Source: Burkholderiales bacterium (lineage in GTDB: Bacteria; Pseudomonadota; Gammaproteobacteria; Burkholderiales; SG8-41). Taken from it: DNA of 64,000 nt. The notes beneath the pieces were generated by a model that saw only the letters and a list, made by a program, of their open reading frames with translations, did no database searches and had not been told where the DNA came from. This document shows, one piece after another, positions 8,904 through 18,799 of this stretch. A program made the position numbers and the translations under genes. Location of the stretch: the NCBI GenBank assembly GCA_019634975.1, contig JAHCAI010000013.1:56561-120560 (forward strand), in the 5' to 3' direction. Within the stretch, counting starts at the first letter, position 1; every line of letters starts with the position of its first letter.

Positions 8904-8923
8904 GTTTGTGGCGCAGGATTTGC

Positions 8924-9352
8924 ATGGATTTGCAGGGTTTACTCGAAAAGACGCTGTCCGGGCTGGGCTATGAACTTGTGGAGCTGGAACGTTCCGCAAG
9001 GGGGGCCCTGCTGCGGGTTTTCATCGACAAACAGGGCGGCGTCAATGTTGATGACTGCGCGCTGGTGAGCAACCATCTCACCAGGCTCTTCGCGGTGGAA
9101 AACGTGGGGTATGACCGCCTCGAAGTATCCTCTCCGGGGCTGGACAGGCCGTTGCGCACGGCACGGGATTTCATGCGATTTTCCGGGCAGAAGGCGAAAG
9201 TGAAATTGAGGGTTCCCATGGACGGGCAACGCAACTTTGTCGGCGTGCTCTGCGATGCGGGTGAGGGGAAAGTGGGTCTGGAAGTCGACGGACGCGTGCT
9301 GTCGGTGGACCTCGGAAATGTGGACAAGGCGCGGCTGGTGCCGGCGCTCTGA
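8924..9352 (+). CDS. rimP: ribosome maturation factor RimP
   Basis: A 142-residue 30S assembly factor that promotes early association of S12 and related proteins with pre-16S rRNA. The N-terminal alpha/beta domain (about 1-75) has [16 protein letters not shown] and the conserved [10 protein letters not shown]; the C-terminal SH3-like domain (about 80-142) has [11 protein letters not shown] at the junction. The ATG opening MDLQGLLEK is used because the 14 in-frame codons before it read through the leader hairpin. It is the first gene of the rimP-nusA-infB-rbfA-truB operon; nusA follows after 14 bp. Confidence 0.96.
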   Translation: MDLQGLLEKTLSGLGYELVELERSARGALLRVFIDKQGGVNVDDCALVSNHLTRLFAVENVGYDRLEVSSPGLDRPLRTARDFMRFSGQKAKVKLRVPMDGQRNFVGVLCDAGEGKVGLEVDGRVLSVDLGNVDKARLVPAL

Positions 9353-9366
9353 GCGGGAGATGGAAC

Positions 9367-10851
9367 ATGGGTCGTGAAATTCTGCTGTTGGTTGATGCGC
9401 TGGCGCGCGAAAAGAACGTTGACAAGGAGATTGTCTTTGGCGCGCTTGAGCTCGCACTGGCTTCGGCAGCCAAGAAGAAATTCACCGAAGACGTGGATGT
9501 CCGCGCGTCGATCGACCGCACGACCGGCGAATTCTCCTTTTTCCGCCGCTGGGAAATCGTCAAGAACGAGGATATCGAGTTTCCTTCCCGCCAGTACAAG
9601 CTGCACGAGGCGCAGGAAGAGGACCCGGAAGCGCAGGTGGGTGAATTCATCGAGGAACCGTTGGAAGGGATGGATGTCGGTCGCATCGGAGCGCAGACAG
9701 CCAAACAGGTGATCGTGCAGAAGATCCGTGATGCCGAACGGGAACAAATTCTGAACGATTTTCTGGCGCGCAACGAGCACCTGGTCACCGGCGTGATCAA
9801 GCGTATGGAGCGCGGCAATGCGATCGTCGAGTCCGGCCGTCTTGAGGCGGTATTGCCGCGCGACCAGATGATTCCGAAGGAAAATCTCCGCCTGGGTGAC
9901 CGCGTACGCGCATATGTCTGGAAGGTTGACCGTCAGGCCCGTGGACCGCACCTGATCCTGTCGCGGACTGCGCCCGAGTTCATTGCGAAGCTGTTCGAGC
10001 TCGAAGTCCCGGAGATAGAGGAAGGCCTTCTCGAGATCAAGGGCGCAGCCCGCGATCCCGGTTCGCGCGCGAAGATCGCCGTCCATTCCAAGGATTCACG
10101 CATAGACCCCATCGGCACCTGCGTTGGCATGCGCGGATCCAGGGTGCAGGCGGTAACCGCCGAACTCGCTCAGGAGCGCGTGGATATCGTGCTCTGGAAT
10201 CCGGATCCGGCGCAGTTTGTCATCAACGCGCTTGCACCCGCGGAAGTGAGCAGCATCGTTGTTGATGAAGAAAAGCACAGCATGGACATCGTCGTTGACG
10301 AGGAGAACCTGGCGCAGGCGATCGGCCGCAACGGACAGAACGTGCGGCTCGCGGCCGAACTGACCGGCTGGGAGCTCAACCTGATGACCGAGGTCGATGC
10401 GCAGAAGAAAAGCGAGGAGGAGACCTCGCGCACGAGGACCGAATTCATGGAGAAGCTCGATGTCGACGAGGAGGTCGCCGACATCCTGGTGCAGGAAGGC
10501 TTTTCCACGCTGGAGGAAGTGGCTTACGTTCCGCTCAGCGAGATGCTTGAAATCGAGGCTTTCGACGAAGCGACGGTCAACGAACTTCGCAGCCGGGCGC
10601 GCAATGCATTGCTGACGCAGGCGATAGCCAGCGAGGAAAAAGTCGAGCATGACATCGAAGACCTGATGAAGGTCGAGGGCATGGACAACGAGACCGCGCG
10701 GATGCTGGCATCCAAGGGTGTTGCCACACAGGAGGATCTTGCCGATTTCGCGACCGATGACCTTGTCGAGCTCACAGGGCTTGACGCCGAACGCGCCAAG
10801 ACACTCATCATGGCAGCGCGTGCGCCGTGGTTTGCCGAATCCAACGCCTGA
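9367..10851 (+). CDS. nusA: transcription termination/antitermination factor NusA
   Basis: A 494-residue RNA-polymerase-associated factor controlling pausing, termination and rRNA antitermination. Domain order: N-terminal RNAP-binding domain (1-130), S1 domain (about 135-200), KH1 (about 230-285, with [17 protein letters not shown]), KH2 (about 300-345, with [18 protein letters not shown]), and two acidic repeats at the C-terminus (about 365-490; AR1 with [17 protein letters not shown]2 with [17 protein letters not shown]). The two acidic repeats match the proteobacterial long form. GGGAGA before the ATG is a plausible ribosome-binding site. Confidence 0.97.
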   Translation: MGREILLLVDALAREKNVDKEIVFGALELALASAAKKKFTEDVDVRASIDRTTGEFSFFRRWEIVKNEDIEFPSRQYKLHEAQEEDPEAQVGEFIEEPLEGMDVGRIGAQTAKQVIVQKIRDAEREQILNDFLARNEHLVTGVIKRMERGNAIVESGRLEAVLPRDQMIPKENLRLGDRVRAYVWKVDRQARGPHLILSRTAPEFIAKLFELEVPEIEEGLLEIKGAARDPGSRAKIAVHSKDSRIDPIGTCVGMRGSRVQAVTAELAQERVDIVLWNPDPAQFVINALAPAEVSSIVVDEEKHSMDIVVDEENLAQAIGRNGQNVRLAAELTGWELNLMTEVDAQKKSEEETSRTRTEFMEKLDVDEEVADILVQEGFSTLEEVAYVPLSEMLEIEAFDEATVNELRSRARNALLTQAIASEEKVEHDIEDLMKVEGMDNETARMLASKGVATQEDLADFATDDLVELTGLDAERAKTLIMAARAPWFAESNA

Positions 10852-10869
10852 GACACAAAAATACCCGCG

Positions 10870-13425
10870 ATGGCACAGATAAAAGTTAAAGAGTTTGCCC
10901 AGGAACTGGGCGTGCAAACAGAATTGCTGCTTGAGCAATTGCGCGCCGCCGGCGTCAAGAAGGCCCTGACCGGCGATGCGGCGCTGACGGAAAAGGACAA
11001 GACACAGCTTCTTGATTACCTGCGGGAGTCGCATGGCGCCAAGGAGTCCAAGCAGAAGATCACGCTGACACGCCGCCAGACCACGGAAATCAAGAAGGCG
11101 GATGCGACCACCGGCAAGGCGCGAACGATCCAGGTGGAGGTTCGCAAGAAACGCGTTCTGATCAAGCGTGATGCGGTCGAACCCGAAAAGGTCGAGGAGC
11201 CGCAGGCTGCAAAGCCGGTTATCGATGCGGCAGAACTTGCAGTCCGCGAAGCCGAGGCGAAAAAACAGGCTGAACTGGCGGCGCGGCAGGCCGAGGACAT
11301 TGCCAAAAAGCAGGAGAAACGCAAGAAAGCGCAGGTCGCCGCCGAAGCTGCGGCAGACGCGGCAGCGGCAAAGGCAGCCGAGCCGGAAGCCGCTCCCGCG
11401 GTGACGGCTTCCCCCGCAGAGTCTGCGGTCGAGGGTACGATACACAGGCCGGCAGTTCCCGCGGGAGATGCCGCGAGCAAGGCCAAGAAAGCCGCCAAAA
11501 AGCCGGTCAAGCAGGTCGTTTGGCAGGATCCCGCGGCGCGCAAACGCAGCATCAAGACGCGGGGCGATGCATCGGGCGGGCTGGGATGGCGCGAGCGCAA
11601 GGTTCACCGCACGAGCCACAAGCACGATGGCGACCAGCAGCATGGTTTCATGGCGCCGACAGAGCCGGTCGTGCGCGAAGTGCTTGTTCCCGAGACAATC
11701 ACGGTCGCCGATCTGGCGCACAAAATGTCGGTGAAGGCAGCGGAAGTCATCAAGACGCTGATGAAGCTCGGCACAATGGCCACGATAAACCAGGTGCTGG
11801 ACCAGGATACCGCCATCATCCTCGTGGAGGAGATGGGGCATACGGCCAAGCGCGCCAAGCTTGATGAGCCGGATGCTTTCCTTGCCGAGTCGGCGACTCA
11901 GGCGGAAGTAAAGGCGGAGCCGCGGGCACCGGTGGTGACGGTGATGGGGCATGTGGACCATGGCAAGACATCGTTGCTCGACCATATCCGGGCGACCCGT
12001 GTCGCGACAGGCGAAGCAGGAGGCATCACGCAGCACATCGGTGCCTACCACGTGGAGACACCGCGCGGCATGATCACTTTTCTCGACACCCCGGGCCACG
12101 AGGCATTTACTGCAATGCGCGCCCGCGGTGCCAAGATCACCGACCTGGTGATCCTGGTGGTGGCCGCCGATGACGGCGTGATGCCGCAGACGGCGGAAGC
12201 CATACACCACGCGAAGGCAGGAAATGTTCCAATCGTTGTTGCACTCAACAAGATCGACAAGCCCGAGGCCAATCCGGAGCGAGTCAAGCAGGACCTCGCC
12301 GCGCACGAGGTTGTTCCCGAGGAGTGGGGTGGTGACACCATGTTCGTCGAAGTGTCCGCCAAGACGGGGCAGGGCATCGACAAGCTGCTGGAGGCCGTGC
12401 TGCTGCAGGCGGAGGTCCTTGAGCTGAAGGCGCCGCGCGATTCGCATGCCAAAGGCATTGTCGTCGAATCCCGCCTCGACAAGGGGCGCGGCCCGGTGGC
12501 GACGGTGCTGGTGCAGTCCGGCACGCTGAAGAAAGGGGACGTCGTTCTTGCGGGCGCCGTGTTTGGGCGCGTGCGGGCATTGCTGGATGAAGCCGGAAGG
12601 AATATCGAATCCGCGGGCCCCTCGATACCGGTGGAGGTGCTGGGCTTGTCCGATGTCCCGGCAGCCGGCGCCGAAGTCATGGTGCTGGGTGACGAGCGCA
12701 AGGCGCGCGAAATAGCGCTGTTCCGGCAGGGCAAGTACCGCGATGTGAAGCTGGCGAAGCAGCAGGCGGCCAAGCTCGAGAACATGTTTGAACAGATGGG
12801 CGAGGGCGAAGTCAAGACGCTTTCGCTGATCATCAAGGCGGACGTGCAGGGCTCGTTCGAAGGGCTCGCTCATGCGCTGGGAAAATTGTCGACCGATGAG
12901 GTCAGGGTGAACATCGTGCATGCCGCAGTTGGCGGTATCACCGAATCCGACGTCAACCTGGCGCTTGCATCGAAGGCCGTCATCATCGGCTTCAATACGC
13001 GTGCCGACGGCATGGCGCGCAAGCTCGCGGAGGGCAACGGCGTCGACATCCGCTACTACAACGTGATTTACGATGCAGTCGACGAGATCAAGGCGGCGCT
13101 TACCGGAATGCTGGCGCCGGAACGCAAGGAAAACACGGTGGGTCTGGTCGAGATTCGCCAGGTCTTCCGTATTTCCAAGGTCGGCTCCGTCGCGGGCTGC
13201 TATGTGCTTGAAGGGCTTATCCGTCGCGGGTCCAAGATCAGGGTTCTTCGCGACAATGTCGTGATCCACGAGGGCGAACTTGACTCGCTCAAGCGCTTCA
13301 AGGACGACGTTCGCGAGGTCAAGGCCGGCTTCGAGTGCGGCCTGTCACTGAAAAACTTCAACGACATCAAGGAAGGCGACCAGCTTGAAGTCTTCGAGGT
13401 CGTCGAGGTGGCAAGAACGCTGTAA
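10870..13425 (+). CDS. infB: translation initiation factor IF-2
   Basis: An 851-residue GTPase that places fMet-tRNA on the 30S subunit and drives subunit joining. Layout: N-terminal IF2-N fold (1-55, [19 protein letters not shown]), a long Lys/Ala/Glu-rich linker (about 60-240), a second IF2-N-like segment (about 275-325), the GTPase domain from about 353 (G1 [10 protein letters not shown]3 DTPGHEAF, G4 NKID), then domains II-IV ending in the tRNA-binding C2 barrel. No internal truncation is visible. It follows nusA by 18 bp. Confidence 0.97.
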   Translation: MAQIKVKEFAQELGVQTELLLEQLRAAGVKKALTGDAALTEKDKTQLLDYLRESHGAKESKQKITLTRRQTTEIKKADATTGKARTIQVEVRKKRVLIKRDAVEPEKVEEPQAAKPVIDAAELAVREAEAKKQAELAARQAEDIAKKQEKRKKAQVAAEAAADAAAAKAAEPEAAPAVTASPAESAVEGTIHRPAVPAGDAASKAKKAAKKPVKQVVWQDPAARKRSIKTRGDASGGLGWRERKVHRTSHKHDGDQQHGFMAPTEPVVREVLVPETITVADLAHKMSVKAAEVIKTLMKLGTMATINQVLDQDTAIILVEEMGHTAKRAKLDEPDAFLAESATQAEVKAEPRAPVVTVMGHVDHGKTSLLDHIRATRVATGEAGGITQHIGAYHVETPRGMITFLDTPGHEAFTAMRARGAKITDLVILVVAADDGVMPQTAEAIHHAKAGNVPIVVALNKIDKPEANPERVKQDLAAHEVVPEEWGGDTMFVEVSAKTGQGIDKLLEAVLLQAEVLELKAPRDSHAKGIVVESRLDKGRGPVATVLVQSGTLKKGDVVLAGAVFGRVRALLDEAGRNIESAGPSIPVEVLGLSDVPAAGAEVMVLGDERKAREIALFRQGKYRDVKLAKQQAAKLENMFEQMGEGEVKTLSLIIKADVQGSFEGLAHALGKLSTDEVRVNIVHAAVGGITESDVNLALASKAVIIGFNTRADGMARKLAEGNGVDIRYYNVIYDAVDEIKAALTGMLAPERKENTVGLVEIRQVFRISKVGSVAGCYVLEGLIRRGSKIRVLRDNVVIHEGELDSLKRFKDDVREVKAGFECGLSLKNFNDIKEGDQLEVFEVVEVARTL

Positions 13426-13473
13426 GCATGTGTTGACCGTCCGGCGACAGGCAGAAGGCAAAACAGGGGATCC

Positions 13474-13845
13474 ATGCCCAGAGAATTTTCCCGCGGCCAG
13501 CGAATCGCCGATCAAATCCAGCGGGAGCTGTCCGAGATCATCCGTCTGGAGATCAAGGATCCCCGTGTTTTGCTGGTCACGATCACCGATGTCGAGGTCT
13601 CCCAGGACAACGCACATGCCAAGGTGTTTTTTACTGTTCTGGGCGAGCCCGCGCAGCAGGAGGCCGCGGCACGTGCACTCGAGCATGCCTCAGGGTTCAT
13701 GCGAAGCATCCTTGCGAAGCGGATCAAGCTGCGCACGGTACCGCAGCTGCATTTCCACTACGACGTGTCGATCGAGCGTGGCATGAGGCTGTCCCGGCTC
13801 ATCGACGAGGCGGTTGGTGAAAGCGCGGGAAAAAAAGAGCAGTGA
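13474..13845 (+). CDS. rbfA: ribosome-binding factor A
   Basis: A 123-residue KH-fold 30S maturation factor needed for processing the 5' end of 16S rRNA and for cold adaptation. Seen: RGQRIADQIQRELSEII at the N-terminus, ITDVEVSQDNAHAKVFFTV in the centre, and VPQLHFHYDVSIERGMRLSRLI near the end. A 48-bp gap separates it from infB, and its stop codon overlaps the truB start (GTGA), suggesting coupled translation. Confidence 0.96.
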   Translation: MPREFSRGQRIADQIQRELSEIIRLEIKDPRVLLVTITDVEVSQDNAHAKVFFTVLGEPAQQEAAARALEHASGFMRSILAKRIKLRTVPQLHFHYDVSIERGMRLSRLIDEAVGESAGKKEQ

Positions 13846-14795
13846 CATCGGCAGCTGCCGGGCGCAGCGATCTCGACGGTGTATTGTTGCTGAACAAGCC
13901 ACGCGGGCTTTCATCGCAGCAAACCGTATCCCGCGTGAAATGGCTCCTGCAGGCGAAGAAAGCCGGGCATACGGGCACTCTGGACCCGATGGCCGACGGG
14001 CTGCTGCCCCTGGGCTTCGGGGAGGCCACCAAATTCACGCGGTTCCTGCTGGATGCCGACAAGTGCTACCTGGCGACCTTGCGGCTGGGGATAAGCACAA
14101 CCACAGGAGACGCCGAGGGGGACCCTGTCGGGCAGTCGCCGGTGACCGCAAGCCGGGAGCAGATTGAGTCCATCCTGAAACCGTTCCTGGGACAGCAAAC
14201 ACAGATTCCACCCATGCACGCGGCCATCAAGATCGACGGAAAACCCCTTTATGCCTATGCAAGGTCCGGGGAATCGGTAGACCGAAAACCTCGAAATATA
14301 TTCATAAATAAAATAGAACTTATTGATTATAAAGATAATTTTTTAACGATTTGGGTATCCTGCAGCAAAGGAACCTATATTCGGGTACTGGCTGAAGATA
14401 TCGGCAAGGCCTTGGGCTGCGGTGCCCACCTGACGGCTTTGACAAGAGAACGAGCAGGCGTGCTGACCCTGTCTTCAGCGATCTCCATCGCCGAACTCGA
14501 GGACCTGGATTTACAGCGCAGGAGGGAGAAACTGCTCCCGGTCGATACTTTCGCCGCCGAGCTGCCCAGGCTGGACCTCGATGCCGAACCGGCAAGGCGG
14601 CTGCTGATGGGGCAGGAGGTTCTCTTGCCCACCTCCGGATTGACCGGCTTGCTCAGGCTTTATGGCGGGATTGACGGATTTCTGGGCGTGGGAGAGGCTT
14701 GCGGAAACCGACTGCATGCGCGGCGGCTGCTCGCCAGTGCGGCAATGGTCGTTTCGGGGCAAAAGAACTTGAGTAATCTGAGAGTTAAAGAGTAA
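13842..14795 (+). CDS. truB: tRNA pseudouridine-55 synthase
   Basis: A 317-residue enzyme that makes pseudouridine 55 in the T loop of tRNAs. The catalytic aspartate lies in HTGTLDPMADG (about 40-50), and the second conserved block SCSKGTYIRVLAEDIGKALG is intact (about 170-190). The GTG start overlaps the rbfA stop by 4 nt. Unusually, codons at about 14291-14350 (residues about 150-170, RNIFINKIELIDYKDNFLTI) are only about 15% GC although the encoded residues still fit the family, in contrast to the GC-rich rest of the gene. A promoter for rpsO appears to lie in the last codons. Confidence 0.96.
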   Translation: MTSAAAGRSDLDGVLLLNKPRGLSSQQTVSRVKWLLQAKKAGHTGTLDPMADGLLPLGFGEATKFTRFLLDADKCYLATLRLGISTTTGDAEGDPVGQSPVTASREQIESILKPFLGQQTQIPPMHAAIKIDGKPLYAYARSGESVDRKPRNIFINKIELIDYKDNFLTIWVSCSKGTYIRVLAEDIGKALGCGAHLTALTRERAGVLTLSSAISIAELEDLDLQRRREKLLPVDTFAAELPRLDLDAEPARRLLMGQEVLLPTSGLTGLLRLYGGIDGFLGVGEACGNRLHARRLLASAAMVVSGQKNLSNLRVKE

Positions 14796-14798
14796 AAT
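14769..14798 (+). promoter_or_regulatory. candidate rpsO promoter within the truB 3' end
   Basis: TTGAGT (14769-14774), an 18-bp spacer and TAAAAT (14793-14798). The -35 lies in the last truB codons and the -10 overlaps its stop. A start near 14805 would give rpsO a leader of about 27 nt containing AGGATAGAA as ribosome-binding site. Confidence 0.6.
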
Positions 14799-14831
14799 AA
14801 CGCGTTTTTTCGTCGAAGATAGGATAGAAAT

Positions 14832-15101
14832 ATGGCTGTAACTACCGCCCAAAAGGCGCAGGTTTTGCAGGATTTCCAGCGTGCCAAGGGTGACACCGGC
14901 TCGCCCGAAGTGCAGGTGGCGCTGCTCACTGCGCGCATCACTGACCTGACCGAACATTTCAAGGCGCACGCCAAGGATCATCATTCCCGCCGCGGACTGT
15001 TGCGCATGGTGAGCAAGCGCCGGAAGCTGCTGGATTACCTCAAGCGAACCAAAGCCGAGCAGTACAAAGCGCTGATTGAGCGTCTTGGTCTTCGCAGGTA
15101 G
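14832..15101 (+). CDS. rpsO: 30S ribosomal protein S15
   Basis: An 89-residue primary 16S rRNA-binding protein of the 30S platform. Nearly the whole sequence is conserved family signature: [38 protein letters not shown] and the C-terminal RLGLRR. It lies between truB and pnp, the usual order, and is followed by a hairpin and then a terminator, so much rpsO mRNA should end before pnp. Confidence 0.98.
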   Translation: MAVTTAQKAQVLQDFQRAKGDTGSPEVQVALLTARITDLTEHFKAHAKDHHSRRGLLRMVSKRRKLLDYLKRTKAEQYKALIERLGLRR

Positions 15102-15170
15102 GCAGCGCGCCATGCAGGCCTGCCATGCCAGATTCCGTGCTGAAGCAGTACGTTGTCTGGTTTTTGCCAT

Positions 15171-15192
15171 GCCGGCGCTGAGGGGCGCCGGC
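15171..15192 (+). other. stem-loop in the rpsO-pnp intergenic region
   Basis: A perfect 8-bp stem, GCCGGCGC / GCGCCGGC, with a 6-nt TGAGGG loop. It is not followed by a T-run. In enterics the rpsO-pnp region contains RNase III cleavage hairpins that control pnp; an analogous role here is only inferred. Confidence 0.55.
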
Positions 15193-15216
15193 GGGTAATT
15201 TGCATTTATCCTCCAG

Positions 15217-15245
15217 AAGACCGCGTGTGCGGTCTTTTTGTTTTT
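15217..15245 (+). terminator. rpsO terminator
   Basis: An 8-bp stem, AAGACCGC / GCGGTCTT, with GTGT loop, followed by TTTTTGTTTTT. A typical intrinsic terminator 115 bp after rpsO and about 30 bp before pnp, probably leaky because pnp has no other obvious promoter. Confidence 0.85.
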
Positions 15246-15274
15246 GAGCAGAACAAAGTGAAAAGGAAACCATT

Positions 15275-17392
15275 TTGAACCCGGTAAAGAAAACGTTGAT
15301 GTGGGGCCGCCACCAGCTGACGCTGGAGACCGGCGAGATTGCGCGACAGGCGTCCGGCGCGGTGCTGGTCACGATGGAGGAGACGGTCGTGCTCGTCACC
15401 GCGGTAGCGGCACGCAATGCCAGGCCGGGCCAGGATTTTTTCCCGCTGACGGTGGATTACCAGGAACGGACCTACGCGGCCGGCAAGATTCCGGGCGGCT
15501 TTTTCCGGCGCGAGGGGCGTCCCTCGGAAAAGGAGATATTGACTTCTCGCCTGATCGATCGTCCGATCCGTCCGCTGTTTCCGGAGGGCTTTTACAACGA
15601 GATCCAGGTTGTGGCGACGGTGATGTCCTCGAACAACGAGGTTGATTCTGACATTCCGGCAATGGTCGGCGCATCAGCGGCGCTTGCGCTGTCCGGCGTG
15701 CCGTTCGCAGGGCCGATCGGTGCCGCTCGGGTGGGCTATGCCAACGGACAGTACATACTCAATCCCACGGCGTCCGAACTCAAGACCTCGCAGCTTGATC
15801 TGGTCGTCGCGGGAACGGAGCAGGCGGTCCTGATGGTTGAGTCCGAAGCGCAGCAACTGCCCGAGGACATCATGCTGGGAGCGGTTGTTTTCGGCCACGA
15901 ACAGATGCAGCCGGTAATCGCAGCGATCAACGAGATGGTTGACGAGACTGGCGTGCCCGAATACAACTGGCAGCCGCCGGCCAAGGATGAGACGCTGATT
16001 GCACGCATGGCAGAACTCGCGGAAGCCGAACTTCGCGCCGCCTACCAGATCAAGCAGAAGCAGGCACGCACCGTGCGCATCAAGGAAATCACGCAGAAGG
16101 TGGTCGACGCACTTTTGCCGGCCGACGCCTCGGCTGACCTGATCAATACGGTCAAGAGTGAACTCGGCAATCTGGAGGCGAAGATAGTCCGCAACCAGAT
16201 TCTCGATGGCGAGCCGCGCATCGATGGCCGTGATACGCGCACCGTTCGCCCCATAACCATCCGCACCGGCGTGCTGCCGAGAACCCACGGTTCGGCCCTG
16301 TTCACACGGGGAGAGACGCAAGCCATCGTCGTTGCGACCCTGGGAACCTCCCGTGACGAACAGATCATTGACGCGTTGCAGGGCGAGTATCGCGACCGCT
16401 TCATGCTGCATTACAACTTCCCGCCCTATTCGACGGGTGAAACCGGCCGCGTCGGCACTCCCAAGCGCCGTGAAATAGGCCATGGCCGCCTGGCAAAACG
16501 CGCGCTGGTCGCGGTATTGCCCACCGCGGAAGAATTTGCCTACTCCATCCGTGTGGTTTCGGAAATCACCGAATCAAACGGATCGAGCTCCATGGCGTCG
16601 GTCTGCGGCGGCTGCCTGTCCCTGATGGATGCCGGTGTGCCGCTGAAGGCACAGGTCGCAGGCATTGCCATGGGTTTGATCAAGGAAGGTAACCGATTCG
16701 CCGTGCTCTCCGACATCCTCGGCGACGAGGATCATCTCGGCGACATGGATTTCAAGGTCGCCGGAACTGAAAACGGTGTCACCGCGCTGCAGATGGACAT
16801 CAAGATCACCGGCATCACCAAGGAGATCATGCACGCGGCTCTGGTCCAGGCGCGTGAAGGCCGTCTGCACATTCTGGAGAAAATGCGTGCCGCGATCGAT
16901 GCGCCGCGCACGGAGCTCTCGGCATGGGCGCCGCGCATGATCACGATGAAAATCAAACCGGAAAAGATCCGCGACGTCATCGGCAAGGGTGGGGCCGTCA
17001 TCCGCGCGATCACCGAGGAAACGGGAACAACGATCGATATCCAGGATGATGGAACTGTGACCATTGCCTGCGTATCGTCCGAAGGCGGTGAAAACGCCCG
17101 CAAGCGCATCGAGGAGTTGACTGCGGATGTCGAGGTCGGCCGGATTTACGAGGGCACTGTCCTCAAATTGCTTGACTTCGGCGCAATTGTCAGCGTGCTT
17201 CCCGGTCGCGACGGCCTGTTGCACATCTCGCAAATCGCCAACGAGCGCGTCAACAGCGTTGCCGACCATCTGAAGGAAGGTCAGTCGGTGCGGGTGAAAG
17301 TGCTTGAGGCCGATGAAAAGGGCAGGTTGCGTCTTTCGATGAAGGCGGTGGGCGCGGCATCGGCCGAGCAGCAGCCAGAGCAGGTGCAATAA
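15275..17392 (+). CDS. pnp: polyribonucleotide nucleotidyltransferase (PNPase)
   Basis: A 705-residue phosphorolytic 3'-5' exoribonuclease and degradosome component. Layout: RNase PH domain 1 (about 10-145), an alpha-helical linker (about 230-310), RNase PH domain 2 (about 320-545, with [11 protein letters not shown] carrying active-site aspartates), a KH domain (about 552-610, [17 protein letters not shown]) and an S1 domain (about 620-690, [19 protein letters not shown]). The TTG start is chosen because AAGGAAA precedes it at correct spacing and [20 protein letters not shown] matches the family N-terminus. Confidence 0.97.
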   Translation: MNPVKKTLMWGRHQLTLETGEIARQASGAVLVTMEETVVLVTAVAARNARPGQDFFPLTVDYQERTYAAGKIPGGFFRREGRPSEKEILTSRLIDRPIRPLFPEGFYNEIQVVATVMSSNNEVDSDIPAMVGASAALALSGVPFAGPIGAARVGYANGQYILNPTASELKTSQLDLVVAGTEQAVLMVESEAQQLPEDIMLGAVVFGHEQMQPVIAAINEMVDETGVPEYNWQPPAKDETLIARMAELAEAELRAAYQIKQKQARTVRIKEITQKVVDALLPADASADLINTVKSELGNLEAKIVRNQILDGEPRIDGRDTRTVRPITIRTGVLPRTHGSALFTRGETQAIVVATLGTSRDEQIIDALQGEYRDRFMLHYNFPPYSTGETGRVGTPKRREIGHGRLAKRALVAVLPTAEEFAYSIRVVSEITESNGSSSMASVCGGCLSLMDAGVPLKAQVAGIAMGLIKEGNRFAVLSDILGDEDHLGDMDFKVAGTENGVTALQMDIKITGITKEIMHAALVQAREGRLHILEKMRAAIDAPRTELSAWAPRMITMKIKPEKIRDVIGKGGAVIRAITEETGTTIDIQDDGTVTIACVSSEGGENARKRIEELTADVEVGRIYEGTVLKLLDFGAIVSVLPGRDGLLHISQIANERVNSVADHLKEGQSVRVKVLEADEKGRLRLSMKAVGAASAEQQPEQVQ

Positions 17393-17423
17393 CCGGCAGG
17401 GCCGCTTGGACGGTGCTGCAAGG

Positions 17424-17450
17424 AAAAGGGGGCTTCAGCCCCCTTTTTTT
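17424..17450. terminator. pnp terminator, probably bidirectional with dksA
   Basis: GGGGGC / GCCCCC stem with a TTCA loop, preceded by an A-run and followed by TTTTTTT. It lies between the convergent pnp and dksA genes and can serve both. Confidence 0.92.
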
Positions 17451-17479
17451 ATACAGCCGGGCGGTATATTGCGCAGTGG

Positions 17480-17902
17480 CTATTTGGCAACCTGGCGCTC
17501 GCGCAGTTCGTCGAGCGTCTTGCAATCGATGCAAAGGGTTGCCGTCGGACGGGCCTCCAGGCGCTTGAGGCCGATTTCAACGCCGCAGGAGTCGCAATAC
17601 CCGTAATCCTTGGCAATGATGCGGGCGATCGTTTCGTCGATTTTCTTGATCAGCTTGCGTTCCCGGTCACGATTGCGCAATTCCAGTGACATGTCGGATT
17701 CCTGGCTGGCGCGGTCGTTGGGGTCGGCGAAAATCGTTGCTTCGTCCTGCATCGTGTGGACCGTGCGATCGATGTCCTGGGAAAGCTCCTGCTTCATCTC
17801 TTCCAGCATTTTCCTGAAATGCGCCAGTTGCCGCGCATTCATGTATTCCTCTTTCCCCTTGGGCTTGTAGGCCGGGAAGTTTTTCAGTATTTCAGTGGCC
17901 AT
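17480..17902 (-). CDS. dksA: RNA polymerase-binding transcription factor DksA
   Basis: A 140-residue secondary-channel factor that, with ppGpp, lowers rRNA transcription and activates amino-acid promoters. The coiled-coil tip DPNDRASQESDMSLELRNRD carries the two key aspartate/alanine positions (DxxDxA), and the C4 zinc finger is complete (CDSCG and CIDC). The open frame extends 20 codons further upstream, but MATEILKNFPAYKPKGKEEY matches the family start. Unlike many betaproteobacterial loci, no gluQRS or other partner follows; the gene is convergent with pnp. Confidence 0.95.
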   Translation of the reverse strand: MATEILKNFPAYKPKGKEEYMNARQLAHFRKMLEEMKQELSQDIDRTVHTMQDEATIFADPNDRASQESDMSLELRNRDRERKLIKKIDETIARIIAKDYGYCDSCGVEIGLKRLEARPTATLCIDCKTLDELRERQVAK

Positions 17903-17933
17903 GAGGAGCCTTGTGCGCTCAAAAAAAGAGCAT

Positions 17934-17962
17934 TTAATATCAGAATTCGATACCCCCCGCAA
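17934..17962 (-). promoter_or_regulatory. candidate dksA promoter
   Basis: On the minus strand TTGCGG (17957-17962), a 17-bp spacer and TATTAA (17934-17939), giving a predicted leader of about 25 nt before the dksA ATG. The leader contains GCTC-T7-GAGC, a short AT-looped hairpin. Confidence 0.5.
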
Positions 17963-17994
17963 GCAAGCCAGGGGACGCAGAACGGTCTGTCGAA

Positions 17995-18024
17995 TTGACG
18001 CTCAAGCAGGGTCAGGAGTATATT
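17995..18024 (+). promoter_or_regulatory. promoter of the tRNA-Arg/tRNA-His pair
   Basis: TTGACG (17995-18000), an 18-bp spacer and TATATT (18019-18024); transcription would start about 40 bp before the mature tRNA-Arg. Both tRNAs lie downstream on the same strand with no terminator between them. Confidence 0.7.
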
Positions 18025-18072
18025 ACGCGCCTTCGGTTTTTGGCGGTTTTTCCCGGCATCCCGCCCGATTTT

Positions 18073-18149
18073 GTGCCCGTAGCTCAACCGGATAGAGCAC
18101 CGGCCTTCTAAGCCGGGGGTTGTGGGTTCGAGTCCCGCCGGGCGCGCCA
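18073..18149 (+). tRNA. tRNA-Arg (anticodon TCT)
   Basis: A 77-nt cloverleaf including encoded CCA. Acceptor stem GTGCCCG / CGGGCGC with one G-U pair, D-arm AGCTCAACCGGATAGAGC, anticodon loop CTTCTAA with TCT, and T-loop GTTCGAGTC. Reads AGA/AGG codons, rare in this GC-rich genome. Confidence 0.97.
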
Positions 18150-18180
18150 GATTTCCGGTGCGGGCATTCCCGGTTCCAGT

Positions 18181-18257
18181 GGTGGCTGTAGCTCAGTTGG
18201 TAGAGTCCCGGATTGTGATTCCGGTTGTCGTGGGTTCGAGTCCCATCAGCCACCCCA
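18181..18257 (+). tRNA. tRNA-His (anticodon GTG)
   Basis: A 77-nt cloverleaf with encoded CCA. The extra 5' G (position -1) opposite C73, the identity element of bacterial tRNA-His, is present at the first base. Anticodon loop ATTGTGATT and T-loop GTTCGAGTC. It lies 31 nt after tRNA-Arg and convergent with smpB. Confidence 0.97.
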
Positions 18258-18287
18258 TCAAGTTCCAGTGCACTGCGGGCCCGGCGG

Positions 18288-18734
18288 TCAGGAGCGGACG
18301 CGCAGAAGGCGCTGCTGCTCCCTCTGCCACTCTTTCTCTTTTTCTGTGGCCCGCTTGTCGTGCTGTTTTTTTCCTTTCGCCAGCCCGATTTCCAGCTTGA
18401 TTCGGCCTTTCGAATAGTGCAGGTCCAGCGGAACCAGCGTATATCCTGCCCGCTCGACGTTGCCGATCAGGCGCTTGATTTCCTCGGCATGAAGCAGGAG
18501 CTTGCGGGTGCGAACAGGGTCCGGATGAACATGGGTGGATGCGGTTGGCAAAGGACTGATGTGGCAGCCGATCAGGAAAAGCTCCGAGCCTTTGATGACC
18601 ACGTATGCTTCCTTGATTTGAACCCTGCCGGCACGGATCGCCTTCACCTCCCAACCCTCAAGCGCAATACCTGCCTCGAAACGTTGTTCGATAAAATAAT
18701 CGTGAAACGCTTTTTTGTTCTGAACTATGCTCAT
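18288..18734 (-). CDS. smpB: SsrA-binding protein SmpB
   Basis: A 148-residue protein that binds tmRNA and delivers it to stalled ribosomes. Seen: the OB-fold core [20 protein letters not shown], the RNA-contact segment [20 protein letters not shown], and the Lys/Arg-rich C-terminal tail starting [13 protein letters not shown], which enters the mRNA channel. It is divergent from ratA (65 bp between starts), the usual betaproteobacterial arrangement. Confidence 0.97.
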   Translation of the reverse strand: MSIVQNKKAFHDYFIEQRFEAGIALEGWEVKAIRAGRVQIKEAYVVIKGSELFLIGCHISPLPTASTHVHPDPVRTRKLLLHAEEIKRLIGNVERAGYTLVPLDLHYSKGRIKLEIGLAKGKKQHDKRATEKEKEWQREQQRLLRVRS

Positions 18735-18799
18735 ATGACTGGACGACGCCTGTTGGGCGGTATTCTACCCGGGGCGGGCCGGCGGCCGCGGCCTGTGCC

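Noticed and set aside
10096..13269. Open frame of over 1000 codons on the minus strand opposite nusA/infB
   Set aside because: It is antisense to two certain genes, its composition is rich in His, Arg, Leu and Gln as expected for a shadow frame, and it shows no domain signature.
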